64,000 bases of DNA from Leclercia sp. LSNIH1 (GCF_002902985.1 NZ_CP026167.1:2480001-2544000); one strand, 5' to 3'; shown: positions 9,024-21,129, numbered from the stretch's first letter. Notes: generated by a model not told the origin, from the letters alone. Numbers and translations are program-made.

Positions 9024-10231
9024 TGGCGTGGTATGCGTGGACAGCCACCAGTGCGGCGGGGAAAACCCAGCGCGGCATCCTGCAGGCCGAGGGGCCGAAG
9101 CAGGTTCGCCAGACGTTGCGTGAGCAAAAGCTGATGCCGGTGAGCATTACGCCGACCCGCGAACCTGCGACAACCGGTAGCGCGCAGAAGGGGATCAAAC
9201 TCTCCACCCCGGTGCTGTCGATGTTCACCCGTCAGCTGTCAACTCTGGTGAACGCCGCGCTGCCGCTGGAGAGCGCCCTGAAGGCGATTGCAAAGCAGTC
9301 GGAAGATAAAAAGCTGGCGGCGATGGTGACCGGGATCCGCGACAAAGTGGTGGAAGGGCACACGCTGTTTGACGCCTTCAGCCAGTTTCCGCGCACCTTC
9401 GACAAACTCTACTGCACCCTGGTGATGGCCGGGGAAAAAACCGGCCATCTCGGGGACGTGCTGGAAAAACTGGCGGAGTACAACGAGCAGCGCCAGAAGA
9501 TGAAAAGCAAGCTCACCCAGGCGATGGTTTACCCCATCACCCTGACGGTGGTGGCGGTGGCGGTGATCTGCATCCTGCTGGTGGCGGTGGTGCCGCAGGT
9601 GATTGAGCAGTTTACCCATATGAAACAGCAACTGCCGATCACCACCCGCACGCTGATCGCGGTGAGTGATTTCCTGCAGGCGTATGGCCTCTATATCGGC
9701 GGCGGGCTGGTCACGGCATTTATCGGCTTTAAAAGCTGGCTTAAAAACGCCCGGAACCGCTTTGTCTGGCACCGCTGGCTGGTTAACGCCTCGCCAATCA
9801 AAAAACTGGTCTGCGCCATCAACAGCGCGCGCTATATCCGCACCCTCAGTATTTTGCAGGCCAGCAGCGTGCCGCTGCTTGAGGGGATGTATATCGCCAT
9901 GGACGGGATTGAAAATCTGCACGCCCGCCAGGTGCTGGAACAGGCGGCGGACACCGTGCGCCAGGGAGCCTCGTTATATGCCGCCCTGGAGCAGGCGAGA
10001 TTATTCCCGCCCACCATGCTGTACATGATTGCCTCCGGCGAAGAGAGCGGCGAGCTGGGTAACCTGATGGATCGCGCGGCCGAAAACCAGGAATCAGCAT
10101 TACAGCATCGCATCACTTTAACGCTGTCGGTATTTGAACCGGCGCTGGTGGTCTCTATGGCGACCATTGTTCTGTTTATTGTGATGTCAATATTACAACC
10201 GCTTCTGCAACTTAATAATATGGTAGGTTAA
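9023..10231 (+). CDS. gspF: GspF, T2SS inner membrane platform protein
   Basis: Polytopic core of the inner membrane platform that couples GspE to pseudopilus assembly. The 402-residue product has two copies of the T2SSF domain (about 65-195 and 268-390) and three membrane segments, near 170-195 (VVAVAVICILLVAVVP), 220-240 and 375-395. Motifs such as VMAGEKTGHL and ASGEESGELGNL, one per repeat, are the family signature. It overlaps gspE by one base and is followed after two bases by gspG. Confidence 0.97.
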   Translation: MAWYAWTATSAAGKTQRGILQAEGPKQVRQTLREQKLMPVSITPTREPATTGSAQKGIKLSTPVLSMFTRQLSTLVNAALPLESALKAIAKQSEDKKLAAMVTGIRDKVVEGHTLFDAFSQFPRTFDKLYCTLVMAGEKTGHLGDVLEKLAEYNEQRQKMKSKLTQAMVYPITLTVVAVAVICILLVAVVPQVIEQFTHMKQQLPITTRTLIAVSDFLQAYGLYIGGGLVTAFIGFKSWLKNARNRFVWHRWLVNASPIKKLVCAINSARYIRTLSILQASSVPLLEGMYIAMDGIENLHARQVLEQAADTVRQGASLYAALEQARLFPPTMLYMIASGEESGELGNLMDRAAENQESALQHRITLTLSVFEPALVVSMATIVLFIVMSILQPLLQLNNMVG

Positions 10232-10233
10232 TT

Positions 10234-10677
10234 ATGGCGATGAAACGAAAAAACCTGGCGGGCCAGGCGGGCTTTACTTTGCTCGAATTAATGGTGGTCA
10301 TTGTTATTCTCGGCGTACTGGCCAGTATGGTGGTGCCGAATTTAATGGGAAATAAAGAGAAAGCGGATATCCAGAAAGCCACCAGCGATATTGTGGCGCT
10401 GGAAGGCTCGCTGGATATGTATAAGCTGGATAACCACCGTTATCCCACCACTGAACAGGGCCTGCAGGCGCTGGTCACCAAACCTGAAATCGCGCCAATC
10501 CCGAACGGCTACCGCGCCGACGGCTATATTCGCCGCCTGCCGCAGGATCCGTGGGGCAGTGATTACATTCTGGTCAGCCCGGGCGAACATGGCGCCGTTG
10601 ACGTATTCTCCGCCGGTCCGGACGGCGAAGCCAATACCGCAGACGATATTACCAACTGGTCGCTCGATAAAAAATAA
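10234..10677 (+). CDS. gspG: GspG, major pseudopilin
   Basis: Main subunit of the T2SS pseudopilus. The 147-residue precursor has a short basic leader and the prepilin cleavage site G/FTLLELMVV, with cut after Gly about residue 13 by GspO and N-methylation of Phe. The conserved Glu+5 is present. The globular part has the GspG signature YKLDNHRYPTTEQGLQAL and the calcium-binding C-terminal loop region (SAGPDGEANTADDI). Last codon overlaps gspH by one base (TAATG). Confidence 0.97.
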   Translation: MAMKRKNLAGQAGFTLLELMVVIVILGVLASMVVPNLMGNKEKADIQKATSDIVALEGSLDMYKLDNHRYPTTEQGLQALVTKPEIAPIPNGYRADGYIRRLPQDPWGSDYILVSPGEHGAVDVFSAGPDGEANTADDITNWSLDKK

Positions 10678-11162
10678 TGAACAGGCAACGCGGCTTTACG
10701 CTGCTGGAAATTATTCTCGCGCTGGTGATATTCGCCAGCTGCGCCATGATGGTGGTCTCAACAATACCGTCGCGCAACGGCGCGGATATATTTGGTCAGC
10801 AATTAAAAGCCGTTGTTGAATATGGTTCCGACCGGGCGGTGATGGACGGAAATATTGTGGGCCTGGTGGTGACGCCGGATAAATATCAGCTGATGACGTT
10901 CAATGAAAAAAAGGGTGAACGCCGCTGGGTGCCGTTAGCGCAACGCCGTATCACTACCGGGGGCGACTTCCCTGAAGGGATGCACGTCTCGCTCACCCCG
11001 CAGCGTCTGGCCGCCACGCCTGACGCCGAGCCGCAGATCGTCTTTTTGCCGGACGGCGAGATGAGCCGTTTCACCCTGACATTACAGAGTGACGATAAAC
11101 AACACCATTTCCGCGTGGTGTCGCAGGGCGCGGCACCGGTTACGGTAGAGAACGATGGCTAA
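10677..11162 (+). CDS. gspH: GspH, minor pseudopilin
   Basis: Minor pseudopilin that binds beneath the GspI-J-K tip complex of the pseudopilus. Precursor of 161 residues with a six-residue leader MNRQRG and the processing site followed by FTLLEIILALVIFASCAMM, including Glu+5. The remaining domain is the GspH/FimT beta fold, with low sequence conservation. Start overlaps gspG stop by one base; the end overlaps gspI by eight bases. Confidence 0.92.
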   Translation: MNRQRGFTLLEIILALVIFASCAMMVVSTIPSRNGADIFGQQLKAVVEYGSDRAVMDGNIVGLVVTPDKYQLMTFNEKKGERRWVPLAQRRITTGGDFPEGMHVSLTPQRLAATPDAEPQIVFLPDGEMSRFTLTLQSDDKQHHFRVVSQGAAPVTVENDG

Positions 11163-11535
11163 ACGAAATGCCTCGCAGCGCGGGATGACGCTGCTGGAGG
11201 TGATGGTCGCCCTGGTGATCTTCTCCACCGCCGCGCTGGCGTTAATGAACTCTGTCTCCCTGAACGTGCGCTTTACCCACGGTCTGGCGGATACCCTCCA
11301 GGCCAGCTGGGTCGCTGAGAATCTGCTCGCCGAAGCGCAGCTGACCAAGAGCGACTTCCCGGATGCAGGGCAGAAGGGGACGGAACTGATGGGCGGGCGC
11401 AACTGGAACTGGCGGATGCAGCGGGTGAAGGTTGCCGATAAGCGCTGGGCGGATGAGATCCTGGTCTATGCCGAAGGGGATGAGAGCCAGCCGGTGGTAG
11501 CGATGCGGGTACTGCCTCCGGGAGAGAAAAAATGA
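11155..11535 (+). CDS. gspI: GspI, minor pseudopilin
   Basis: Tip-complex minor pseudopilin, thought to start pseudopilus assembly with GspJ and GspK. The 126-residue precursor has the leader MAKRNASQRG and processing site followed by MTLLEVMVALVIFS (Met replaces the usual Phe at +1, which is common in GspI). The WVAENLLAE motif and the following region near LMGGRNWNWRMQ fit GspI. It overlaps gspH by eight bases and gspJ by four (ATGA). Confidence 0.94.
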   Translation: MAKRNASQRGMTLLEVMVALVIFSTAALALMNSVSLNVRFTHGLADTLQASWVAENLLAEAQLTKSDFPDAGQKGTELMGGRNWNWRMQRVKVADKRWADEILVYAEGDESQPVVAMRVLPPGEKK

Positions 11536-12191
11536 AGAAACGGCAAAGCCAACGCGGCTTTACGCTGCTGGAGATCATGATTGCGCTGACCATCTTTGCG
11601 GTGATCAGCACCCTCGCCTGGCAGATCCTCGACGGCGCGATGCGTACCAGCAATGCCACCGATCGCAACGCGTCCAGGCTCAATCAGATCCAGCGCGCCT
11701 GGAGCCTGCTGGAGCGTGATTTTTTTCAGCAGCAGGCCCGGGCACCGCGCAATGAACCCGACGTTTTTCGCCAGGATGATAACGCCATCGAACTGACCAC
11801 CCTCAACGGGGTGAGCGGGCATGTTCAGCTGGAGCGGGTGCGCTGGCGGTTTGAGGATCACCGGCTGTGGCGCGATGTCTGGCCGACCATCGACAGCCCG
11901 GCAGGCGTAAAACCCGAAGTGGTGCCGATTGTCTCTGAGGTGAAATCCGCCCAGTGGCGATTTTTCAGCGGTTCATGGCAGAAGCCCTGGCGAGAGAGCG
12001 GGCATCAGCCAGACGGGGTCGAGTTGACCCTGACCATGGAGAGCGGCGACACCTGGCGCTGGGTCTTTACCACCCCAGGCGACATGCCGCAGCCGCAGAT
12101 CGCCGTGAAAACGGCTGAAAAGCCCGAAGAGGCGAAGCCTGCGTCCGCTCCTGAACAAGCGCCAGCAACGGTACCGGAAAGTCAGCCATGA
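11532..12191 (+). CDS. gspJ: GspJ, minor pseudopilin
   Basis: Tip-complex minor pseudopilin. The 219-residue precursor has leader MKKRQSQRG, the processing site followed by FTLLEIMIALTIFAVISTLA, and a GspJ core (NQIQRAWSLLERDFFQQ, WRFFSGSWQKPWRESG). The C-terminal 30 residues are low-complexity Ala/Pro/Glu, a tail beyond the folded domain. Overlaps gspI and gspK by four bases each. Confidence 0.94.
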   Translation: MKKRQSQRGFTLLEIMIALTIFAVISTLAWQILDGAMRTSNATDRNASRLNQIQRAWSLLERDFFQQQARAPRNEPDVFRQDDNAIELTTLNGVSGHVQLERVRWRFEDHRLWRDVWPTIDSPAGVKPEVVPIVSEVKSAQWRFFSGSWQKPWRESGHQPDGVELTLTMESGDTWRWVFTTPGDMPQPQIAVKTAEKPEEAKPASAPEQAPATVPESQP

Positions 12192-13201
12192 ACAAAATGA
12201 ATCAAAGCCAGCAGCGGGGCGTTGCGCTGCTGGTGGTGCTAATCCTGCTGGTGATGATGTCGGCCCTGGCGGCCAGAATCAGCCAACAGTTCAGCCGTAA
12301 TTTACAGAAAACCCACTACCAGGTGAGCCAGCAGCAGCTGCGCTGGGCGATACAGCGCCAGGAGCAGGCGGTGAAGCAGCTGTTGCAGACCGCCGCCAGC
12401 GGCGAGAATCCGCTGGAGCCGGACGGTGAGTGGCATCAACCCCTTGAGACACAGGGGGAGTTTTACACGGTGGTGAGCCAGGTTGAGGACGCGCAGGACT
12501 GCTTTAACGTCAATAATCTGCTGACCGTGGAGCAGGCGGCAAAGGATCAGGCCACGTCAGCCATACCGGAGAAGTCCCGTAAGCAGCAGACGGTTGAACA
12601 ACTGCTGGCCGACGCGGGTCTGGATCAGATCACCGCTGAGCAGGTCTATCAACAGCTGGTGGATTACCTGGACGGCGACAGCACCACGGCGAAAGGGGCC
12701 GCGGAGAGTGATGCCTGGGCAGGTGTGCAGCCCGCGCGGCTTCCGGCCAACCAGATGATGCGCAACATCAGCGAAATCAGGCTGCTGCCCGCGTTTCCGG
12801 CATCGGCCTATGCCAAAGTCAGCGCGCTACTGTGCGCCCTGCCGGATGCCAGCAGCAAGATCAACGTCAATACCCTCAAGCCTGAACAGGCAAAACTGCT
12901 GGCGGCGCTGTTTGCGGGAAAACTGAGGGAGGATGACGCCGCCCGGCTGCTCGCGTCGCGCCCGGAAGCGGGATGGGAAAACGTGGAGGCCTTCAGCAAG
13001 GCGCTGGAGCAAAACTTCCCCCAGCTGAAAGACGAGTTAACTCAGGTGGCTGAACAGGTAGCCGTCAACAGTCGCTACTTCCGGGTGAACTACACCGGCA
13101 ACACCGATGATTTAACGCTGCGCGTGGTCAGTCAGCTTCAGGTTAACAGTGAAGCGGGCGAGATCGTAACCTGGCAGCGCCGTTACCGAATGATTGAATA
13201 A
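12188..13201 (+). CDS. gspK: GspK, minor pseudopilin at the tip
   Basis: Large minor pseudopilin that caps the pseudopilus; it lacks the +5 Glu in the family. The 337-residue precursor has a leader ending QQRG, then VALLVVLILLVMMSALAARI as the hydrophobic N-terminal helix, with no Glu at +5 as expected. An alpha-domain insert rich in Ala and Leu follows (residues about 110-290), including INVNTLKPEQAKLLAALF, the helix-hairpin-helix-like part of T2SSK. Overlaps gspJ by four bases. Confidence 0.94.
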   Translation: MNKMNQSQQRGVALLVVLILLVMMSALAARISQQFSRNLQKTHYQVSQQQLRWAIQRQEQAVKQLLQTAASGENPLEPDGEWHQPLETQGEFYTVVSQVEDAQDCFNVNNLLTVEQAAKDQATSAIPEKSRKQQTVEQLLADAGLDQITAEQVYQQLVDYLDGDSTTAKGAAESDAWAGVQPARLPANQMMRNISEIRLLPAFPASAYAKVSALLCALPDASSKINVNTLKPEQAKLLAALFAGKLREDDAARLLASRPEAGWENVEAFSKALEQNFPQLKDELTQVAEQVAVNSRYFRVNYTGNTDDLTLRVVSQLQVNSEAGEIVTWQRRYRMIE

Positions 13202-13216
13202 TAAAAGCCGATACCG

Positions 13217-14362
13217 ATGAAAAAGATACTTTTTGTACGTCCCGACAGCCGCGAGGACGGGACCATTGCATGGTGCGAATCCGGGAGCCAGCAGGTCAAT
13301 ACGCTCCACGGCATGGCGGCCCTGTCGACGCTTGCGGACCATCCGCTGGCGTCGCGCGTCTGTCTGCTGTTACCCGCCGGTGAGACGATCTTCCGCCACT
13401 TCTCCCTGCCAAAGAAAGGGCTCAGCGCCCAGGCGACGCCATTCTCGTGGATGGCCGAGGAGACGCTGATCGGTGACGTCGATGACCTGCACTGGACGGT
13501 GTTGAGCAAAAAAGGAGAGGAAGTGGATGCTGTCGCCATTGAGGGTCGGCGCTTGCGCAACTGGCTCACCCGCTTTGAGCAGGCCGGGCTGAAGGTCGTT
13601 CAGGCCCTGCCTGACGCCTGGCTGCTGCCGGTCGTGGAAGGCGGAAGCACGCTGGTTGCGCTGGATGAGAGCTACTGGCTGCGCTTTTCACCGGCCAGCG
13701 CCTGTGAAGCCGACGCCTCGCTGCTGCCGCTGCTGATGGCGAAATCTCAGCCGGGGATGGTGCGCTGCTATGGCGAGGCGCCTGCCGGAATTGCGGTGGA
13801 TGAATCCTTACCCTGGCAGCACCCGTTAGTGCTGATCCAGCCGCAGTGGCAGAACTGCCGGGCCAATGTGCTGCACGGTGAGTTTCATCCCCGCGGCGCC
13901 CAGGGCGGTGCCTCCAAAGGCATGAAAGGGGCAATGGTTGCCCTGGCGCTGCTCAGCGTCGGATTGCTGCTGGGGCCGAGACTGGCGATGGCCCTGCTGC
14001 TGGTGCACCAGGAAAACCAGCTGCAACAGGAGATCGCCACGGTCTATCAGTATCATTTCCCCAGCCTTCGCCAGCAAAGCAATATTAAGTATCACTTTGG
14101 TCAGAACCTGAAGAAGGTTAACAAAGGCGTCTTTCTGCAAATGGCAGATCTGAACAAAGCGAAGCAGGCGGTTCCGGGTATAGAAATTAACCTGCTGGAT
14201 TATGACGGTGCGCAAAACCGCTGGACGCTCAGCGCCAGCAGCCAGAACAGCGCATCGCTGCAGGCGTTCATTCAGCAGAGCAGTGCGGATTTCAACTTTT
14301 CGCTGCAGCCGGTTTCAACGGCCGCGCCCTTTACCGCCATGATCACGGGGAAACACAAATGA
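13217..14362 (+). CDS. gspL: GspL, T2SS inner membrane platform protein
   Basis: Bitopic protein that anchors GspE to the membrane and binds GspM. The 381 residues give a cytoplasmic actin-like domain (1-235), one membrane segment at about 237-260 (MVALALLSVGLLLGPRLAMALLL) and a periplasmic ferredoxin-like domain. The region near WMAEETLIGDVDDLHW is typical of the GspE-binding subdomain. It starts 15 bases after gspK and overlaps gspM by four bases (ATGA). Confidence 0.93.
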   Translation: MKKILFVRPDSREDGTIAWCESGSQQVNTLHGMAALSTLADHPLASRVCLLLPAGETIFRHFSLPKKGLSAQATPFSWMAEETLIGDVDDLHWTVLSKKGEEVDAVAIEGRRLRNWLTRFEQAGLKVVQALPDAWLLPVVEGGSTLVALDESYWLRFSPASACEADASLLPLLMAKSQPGMVRCYGEAPAGIAVDESLPWQHPLVLIQPQWQNCRANVLHGEFHPRGAQGGASKGMKGAMVALALLSVGLLLGPRLAMALLLVHQENQLQQEIATVYQYHFPSLRQQSNIKYHFGQNLKKVNKGVFLQMADLNKAKQAVPGIEINLLDYDGAQNRWTLSASSQNSASLQAFIQQSSADFNFSLQPVSTAAPFTAMITGKHK

Positions 14363-14844
14363 AAGAGCGTGTCGCACAGCTTAAAGCGCGGTATCAGAAT
14401 TACTCTGCCCGTGAAAAGGTGCTGATGAAATTCTGTGCCGCGGCGCTGGGCTGCGCCGTCGTCTATTACGGCGGCATGGTTCCGCTGGATAATATGATTA
14501 AAAATAGCCAGTCAACGCTGAAGCGCCAGAGAGATACCCTTAACTGGATGCGTAGCGAAATCGATAAAAACCATCTCCAGGTGCAGCAATTAACAACCGA
14601 CAATCCGCGTAGCATGGTGGAAAACAGCGCAAAGCAAATAAAGCTGCCGCTAAATGATGTGCGTCAGGAGGGGCAGACGTTATCGTTTATTGTGCCCCGG
14701 ATGGAGATCAATGAGCTGAAGAACTGGTTGCGCGAAATTAACGCCACCTCAGGGATCAAACTGGAGAAAATAAAGCTGACTCCTGTCGACCACCAGCGTG
14801 ACGTCAGGGCAGAGATCCAGCTTAGCTGGAAAAAAACGGCATGA
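14359..14844 (+). CDS. gspM: GspM, T2SS inner membrane platform protein
   Basis: Small bitopic partner of GspL. The 161 residues consist of a short cytoplasmic N-terminus with YSAREKVLMKF, a membrane segment at about 25-42 (FCAAALGCAVVYYGGMV), a helical stretch and a periplasmic ferredoxin-like fold. It overlaps both neighbours by four bases, so gspL-gspM-gspO are probably translated together. Confidence 0.93.
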   Translation: MKERVAQLKARYQNYSAREKVLMKFCAAALGCAVVYYGGMVPLDNMIKNSQSTLKRQRDTLNWMRSEIDKNHLQVQQLTTDNPRSMVENSAKQIKLPLNDVRQEGQTLSFIVPRMEINELKNWLREINATSGIKLEKIKLTPVDHQRDVRAEIQLSWKKTA

Positions 14845-15638
14845 CGGCTTTCGTCCTGTTCAGAGAGAGCAGCCCGGGCCTGTTCAGCCTGATGAGCGCC
14901 GTTTTTGGCGCAATTATCGGCAGCTTTCTCGGCGTGGTAGCAGAGCGGATCCCGCCGATGCTGCTTGAAGATGAGGCCGGGATTAACTTACTCGTTCCGG
15001 GCTCGCACTGCCCGGCATGCCAGCATGATTTAGCCTGGTGGCAAAATATCCCACTGGTAAGCTGGTTGGCGCTACGCGGGCGCTGCCACTACTGCGGCAG
15101 CGCTATCCCGTTGCGTTTATGGTTACTTGAAGCCTTTACCTTCCTCTTTTTTGGCACCACCGCCTGGTCTATGCCAGACCTTGCCGGGCTCTTTTCCCTC
15201 TGGCTGTTGAGCGCCTTTTTGCTGCCGCTCGCCCTCATCGATGGGCGGCATCTGCTGCTGCCGGACTGCCTGACACAACCGCTGCTGTGGGCCGGGCTGC
15301 TGGTCCACCTTATCAGCCCGACGCTGCCCCTGCGCGATGCCATTATCGGCGCCGTGGCGGGCTACCTCTCTCTCTGGCTTGTCTACTGGACGTTTCGCCT
15401 GATAACCGGTCGCGAAGGTCTGGGTTACGGTGATTTCAAGCTGCTGGCCGCGCTGGGCGCCTGGTGCGGCTGGCAGGCGCTGCCTGATGTACTGTTACTG
15501 GCGTCGTTAACCGGCATTGCCGGACATCTCCTCTTTATTAAAGCGGATCAAAAAGCCGCGCACATTCCTTTTGGCCCGGCACTGGCGGCCGGAGGCGTTA
15601 TTACCTTTATTTTGCAAAATTATTCACTCATCCCCTAA
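14841..15638 (+). CDS. gspO: GspO, prepilin peptidase and N-methyltransferase
   Basis: Inner membrane aspartic peptidase that cuts pseudopilin leaders and N-methylates the new N-terminus. The 265 residues have an N-terminal cytoplasmic region with two CxxC pairs (C57/C60 and C82/C85, zinc-binding in the family) and about eight membrane segments. The catalytic aspartates are visible as D134 in LIDGRH and D198 in GLGYGDFK (GxGD). It follows gspM directly; there is no gspN between them. The operon ends here, 240 bases before the chitinase gene. Confidence 0.96.
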   Translation: MTAFVLFRESSPGLFSLMSAVFGAIIGSFLGVVAERIPPMLLEDEAGINLLVPGSHCPACQHDLAWWQNIPLVSWLALRGRCHYCGSAIPLRLWLLEAFTFLFFGTTAWSMPDLAGLFSLWLLSAFLLPLALIDGRHLLLPDCLTQPLLWAGLLVHLISPTLPLRDAIIGAVAGYLSLWLVYWTFRLITGREGLGYGDFKLLAALGAWCGWQALPDVLLLASLTGIAGHLLFIKADQKAAHIPFGPALAAGGVITFILQNYSLIP

Positions 15639-18576
<2,938 letters not shown>

Positions 18577-18590
18577 TCGTCCTTCTCTGA

Positions 18591-18644
18591 GATGGCGGGC
18601 GCGATCTTTGCCCGCCATCAATGACCGCGCTTCACCGCGCGGTC
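18591..18644 (+). other. Tandem hairpins after the GH18 chitinase gene
   Basis: GATGGCGGGC at 18591-18600 pairs fully with GCCCGCCATC at 18610-18619; a second stem pairs GACCGCGC (18623-18630) with GCGCGGTC (18637-18644). Neither is followed by a T run, so they look like mRNA stabilising or attenuating hairpins rather than strong terminators. Transcription could continue into the transglycosylase gene 29 bases on. Confidence 0.6.
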
Positions 18645-18672
18645 AGTCCATCAGCGTCGGCCAGGTGAAGAG

Positions 18673-19116
18673 ATGAAACGCGTTATTTTTCTGTTGTTGT
18701 TAATCAGTCAGGGGGCATTAGCCAACTGCTGGAATTCTGCCGGGAAATATTACCATGTCGATCCCTGGTTATTATTTGCCATTGCGGACGTGGAGTCCGG
18801 CCTCAATCCGAACGCGGTCGGTTATAACCACGACGGCTCCCGGGATGTCGGTCTGATGCAAATAAATAGTACGCATTTTGCTGAGCTGGAAAAAAAGGGC
18901 ATTGATGAATACCGGTTAATAACGGAGCCCTGCACCTCTATTATGGTTGGCGCTTCTATTCTCTCCGGCATGATTAACGTTTACGGCTATAACTGGGAGG
19001 CGGTCGGCGCCTATAACGCGGAACTGAAACCGGAGAATTATCCCCAGCGCAGGATTTACGCCAGAAAAGTCTGGGCGAAATATCAAAGAATAAAACGGAT
19101 GTCGCAGTACCGATAG
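18673..19116 (+). CDS. Exported small lytic transglycosylase (SLT/IagB-like)
   Basis: Cuts the beta-1,4 bond between MurNAc and GlcNAc in peptidoglycan. The 147-residue precursor has a Sec signal peptide (cut after ALA, residue 17) and a single lysozyme-like SLT domain covering the rest. The catalytic Glu is E41 in ADVESGLNPNAVG, followed by GLMQINSTHF and later VGAYNAE, the standard SLT motifs. Small stand-alone members (IagB, VirB1, PilT/EtgA type) usually open the wall for a secretion machine. It sits between two chitinase genes in a T2SS island, so it may serve T2SS assembly or be an extra hydrolase. ATG 18673 follows AGGTGAAGAG. Confidence 0.85.
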   Translation: MKRVIFLLLLISQGALANCWNSAGKYYHVDPWLLFAIADVESGLNPNAVGYNHDGSRDVGLMQINSTHFAELEKKGIDEYRLITEPCTSIMVGASILSGMINVYGYNWEAVGAYNAELKPENYPQRRIYARKVWAKYQRIKRMSQYR

Positions 19117-19251
19117 TCAGTTTTTTTTGAAGAATATCTTACGAGTGTTCTTCAGAAAGAAAAGGTTGCTGTCCCGGATTTATTTATTAAAGGGTTAATA
19201 CATAAATCGAGTTCGTATTGCTTATTATCGTTTTGAAAAGGAACAACGTAG

Positions 19252-21093
19252 ATGAATAAAAGGACATTGCTGAGCATTCTGGTCGCGGGGGCGTGTGTTG
19301 CGCCAGTAATGGCACAGGCAAACATGCTCAAGGCGGAAAGCAGTGAACCCTACACGATAAAAGCCAGCGATCTGGCAAAAAAAGAGCAGGCGTTAACGGA
19401 TTTTCCGCTGATGAAGTCGGTCAAGGCGACAATCCGCACCCTGGATAACGCCCTGGTGGAGCAGATTGAGCCGGGTAAGGCGACCAATCCAGATAACGTG
19501 AAGCGTGTTGAAAGCATTCTGAAGGAGAGCGACTGGGAGTATCTGTTCCCGCTGCGCGCCAAAGAGTACAGCTACAGCAACTTCCTGAAAGCGGTGAGTA
19601 AATTCCCGGCGCTGTGCGATACCTACACCGATGGCCGCGACAGCCTGGCGATTTGCCGTAAAGAGCTGGCGACCATGTTTGCACACTTCGCGCAGGAGAC
19701 CGGCGGGCATGAATCCTGGCGTCCGGAAGCCGAATGGCGTCAGGCGCTGGTATACGTTCGCGAAATGGGCTGGAGCGAAGGCCAGAAGGGCGGCTATAAC
19801 GGCGAATGCAACCCGGATGTCTGGCAGGGACAGACCTGGCCGTGCGGCAAAGACAAAGACGGCGATTTCCTGAGCTACTTTGGCCGCGGCGCCAAGCAGC
19901 TCTCCTACAACTATAACTACGGTCCGTTCTCGGAAGCGATGTTTGGCGACGTCCGCACGCTGCTGGACAAACCGGAGCTGGTTGCCGACACCTGGCTGAA
20001 CCTGGCGAGCGCCATCTTCTTCTTCGCCTACCCGCAACCGCCGAAGCCGAGCATGCTGCAGGTCATCGACGGCACCTGGCAGCCAAACGATCACGACAAA
20101 GCTAACGGCCTGGTACCGGGCTTCGGCGTGACCACCCAGATCATTAACGGCGGCGTGGAATGTGGCGGCCCGACGGAAATTGCCCAGTCGGAAAACCGGA
20201 TCAAATACTACAAAGAGTTCGCCAACTACCTGAAAGTGCCGGTTCCGGAAAATGAAGTCCTGGGCTGTGCCAACATGAAGCAGTTTGATGAAGGCGGCGC
20301 CGGTGCCCTGAAAATTTACTGGGAACAGGACTGGGGATGGAGCGCAGATACGCCGGACGGCAAAACCTACGCCTGTCAGCTGGTGGGTTATCAGACGCCA
20401 TTCAGCGCCTTTAAAGAGGGCGATTACACCAAGTGCGTGCAGAAGTTCTTTAACGTGAATATCGTCAATGACGATGGCTCTGCGGTTAACCCGAGCGATA
20501 ATACGCCTGCGGACAATACCCCGGCAGACAATACGCCAGCGGATAATACTCCGGCTGATAACACCCCGGCTGACAATACGCCAGCAGATGAGACGCCAGC
20601 TGTGACTAACCATGCGCCGGTTGCGGTCATTTCCGGCCCGGTTGGGGCGGTTGACGCGGGTGCCCAGGTCTCCCTGAGCGCGGAAGGCTCCACTGACGAA
20701 GATGGCAACAAACTGACCTACACCTGGCGTTCCCAGGACGGCCAGACCGTCTCCGGTGAAGACAAGGCGGTAGTGACCTTTACTGCGCCTGAGGCGGCAA
20801 CGGCTCAGCAGATTGAAGTGAGCCTGACCGTCAGCGATGGCGAGCTGAGCGACACCACGACTTACCTGCTGAACGTGAAAGCGAAAGCGCAGACCCCGTC
20901 AGGTGACGAAGGCTCAGACACTTACGCGGCGTGGAGCGCCAACAACAAGTACAACGCAGGGGATATCGTGAACAACCACGGTAAACTCTTCCAGTGCAAG
21001 CCGTTCCCGTACAGCGGCTGGTGTAACAGCACCCCGGCTTACTATGAACCAGGCGTAGGCCTGGCATGGGCAGACGCCTGGACCGCGCTTTAA
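19252..21093 (+). CDS. Secreted GH19 chitinase with PKD-like and CBM5/12 modules
   Basis: Inverting chitinase expected to be a second T2SS substrate. The 613-residue precursor has a signal peptide (cut after AQA, near residue 23), an N-terminal region, and a GH19 domain at about 115-400. The FAQETGG motif carries the likely catalytic acid E149; [22 protein letters not shown] is the family's second signature (quoted in part, from 19882). A linker of seven five-residue D-N-T-P-A units follows at 20497-20601, then one PKD-like domain (about 455-545) and a C-terminal CBM5/12 module starting [14 protein letters not shown]. Start ATG 19252 has AAAGGAACAACG before it. It complements the GH18 enzyme, since the two families differ in mechanism and crystal-face preference. 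Confidence 0.93.
   Translation: MNKRTLLSILVAGACVAPVMAQANMLKAESSEPYTIKASDLAKKEQALTDFPLMKSVKATIRTLDNALVEQIEPGKATNPDNVKRVESILKESDWEYLFPLRAKEYSYSNFLKAVSKFPALCDTYTDGRDSLAICRKELATMFAHFAQETGGHESWRPEAEWRQALVYVREMGWSEGQKGGYNGECNPDVWQGQTWPCGKDKDGDFLSYFGRGAKQLSYNYNYGPFSEAMFGDVRTLLDKPELVADTWLNLASAIFFFAYPQPPKPSMLQVIDGTWQPNDHDKANGLVPGFGVTTQIINGGVECGGPTEIAQSENRIKYYKEFANYLKVPVPENEVLGCANMKQFDEGGAGALKIYWEQDWGWSADTPDGKTYACQLVGYQTPFSAFKEGDYTKCVQKFFNVNIVNDDGSAVNPSDNTPADNTPADNTPADNTPADNTPADNTPADETPAVTNHAPVAVISGPVGAVDAGAQVSLSAEGSTDEDGNKLTYTWRSQDGQTVSGEDKAVVTFTAPEAATAQQIEVSLTVSDGELSDTTTYLLNVKAKAQTPSGDEGSDTYAAWSANNKYNAGDIVNNHGKLFQCKPFPYSGWCNSTPAYYEPGVGLAWADAWTAL
20497..20601 (+). repeat. Seven tandem 15-bp units in the GH19 chitinase linker
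   Basis: Seven consecutive in-frame units encode Asp-Asn-Thr-Pro-Ala, the last with Glu in place of Asn. Copies differ at synonymous positions (for example AATACGCC, AATACTCC, AACACCCC). They form a flexible Pro/Asp linker between the GH19 and PKD-like domains. Unit number is likely to vary between strains by slippage without loss of frame. Confidence 0.85.
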
Positions 21094-21097
21094 TAGC

Positions 21098-21129
21098 AAA
21101 ACGGCAACCTCAGGGATGCCGTTTTTTTC
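21098..21129 (+). terminator. Intrinsic terminator of the GH19 chitinase gene
   Basis: AAACGGCA at 21099-21106 pairs with TGCCGTTT at 21117-21124, followed by a T run to 21128. It lies just after the stop codon and before the convergent ybjS end, and marks the right edge of the island. Confidence 0.8.

Noticed and set aside
19393-20613. 406-codon open frame on the minus strand
   Set aside because: Antisense shadow of the GH19 chitinase; Arg/His-rich low-quality protein with no family features.
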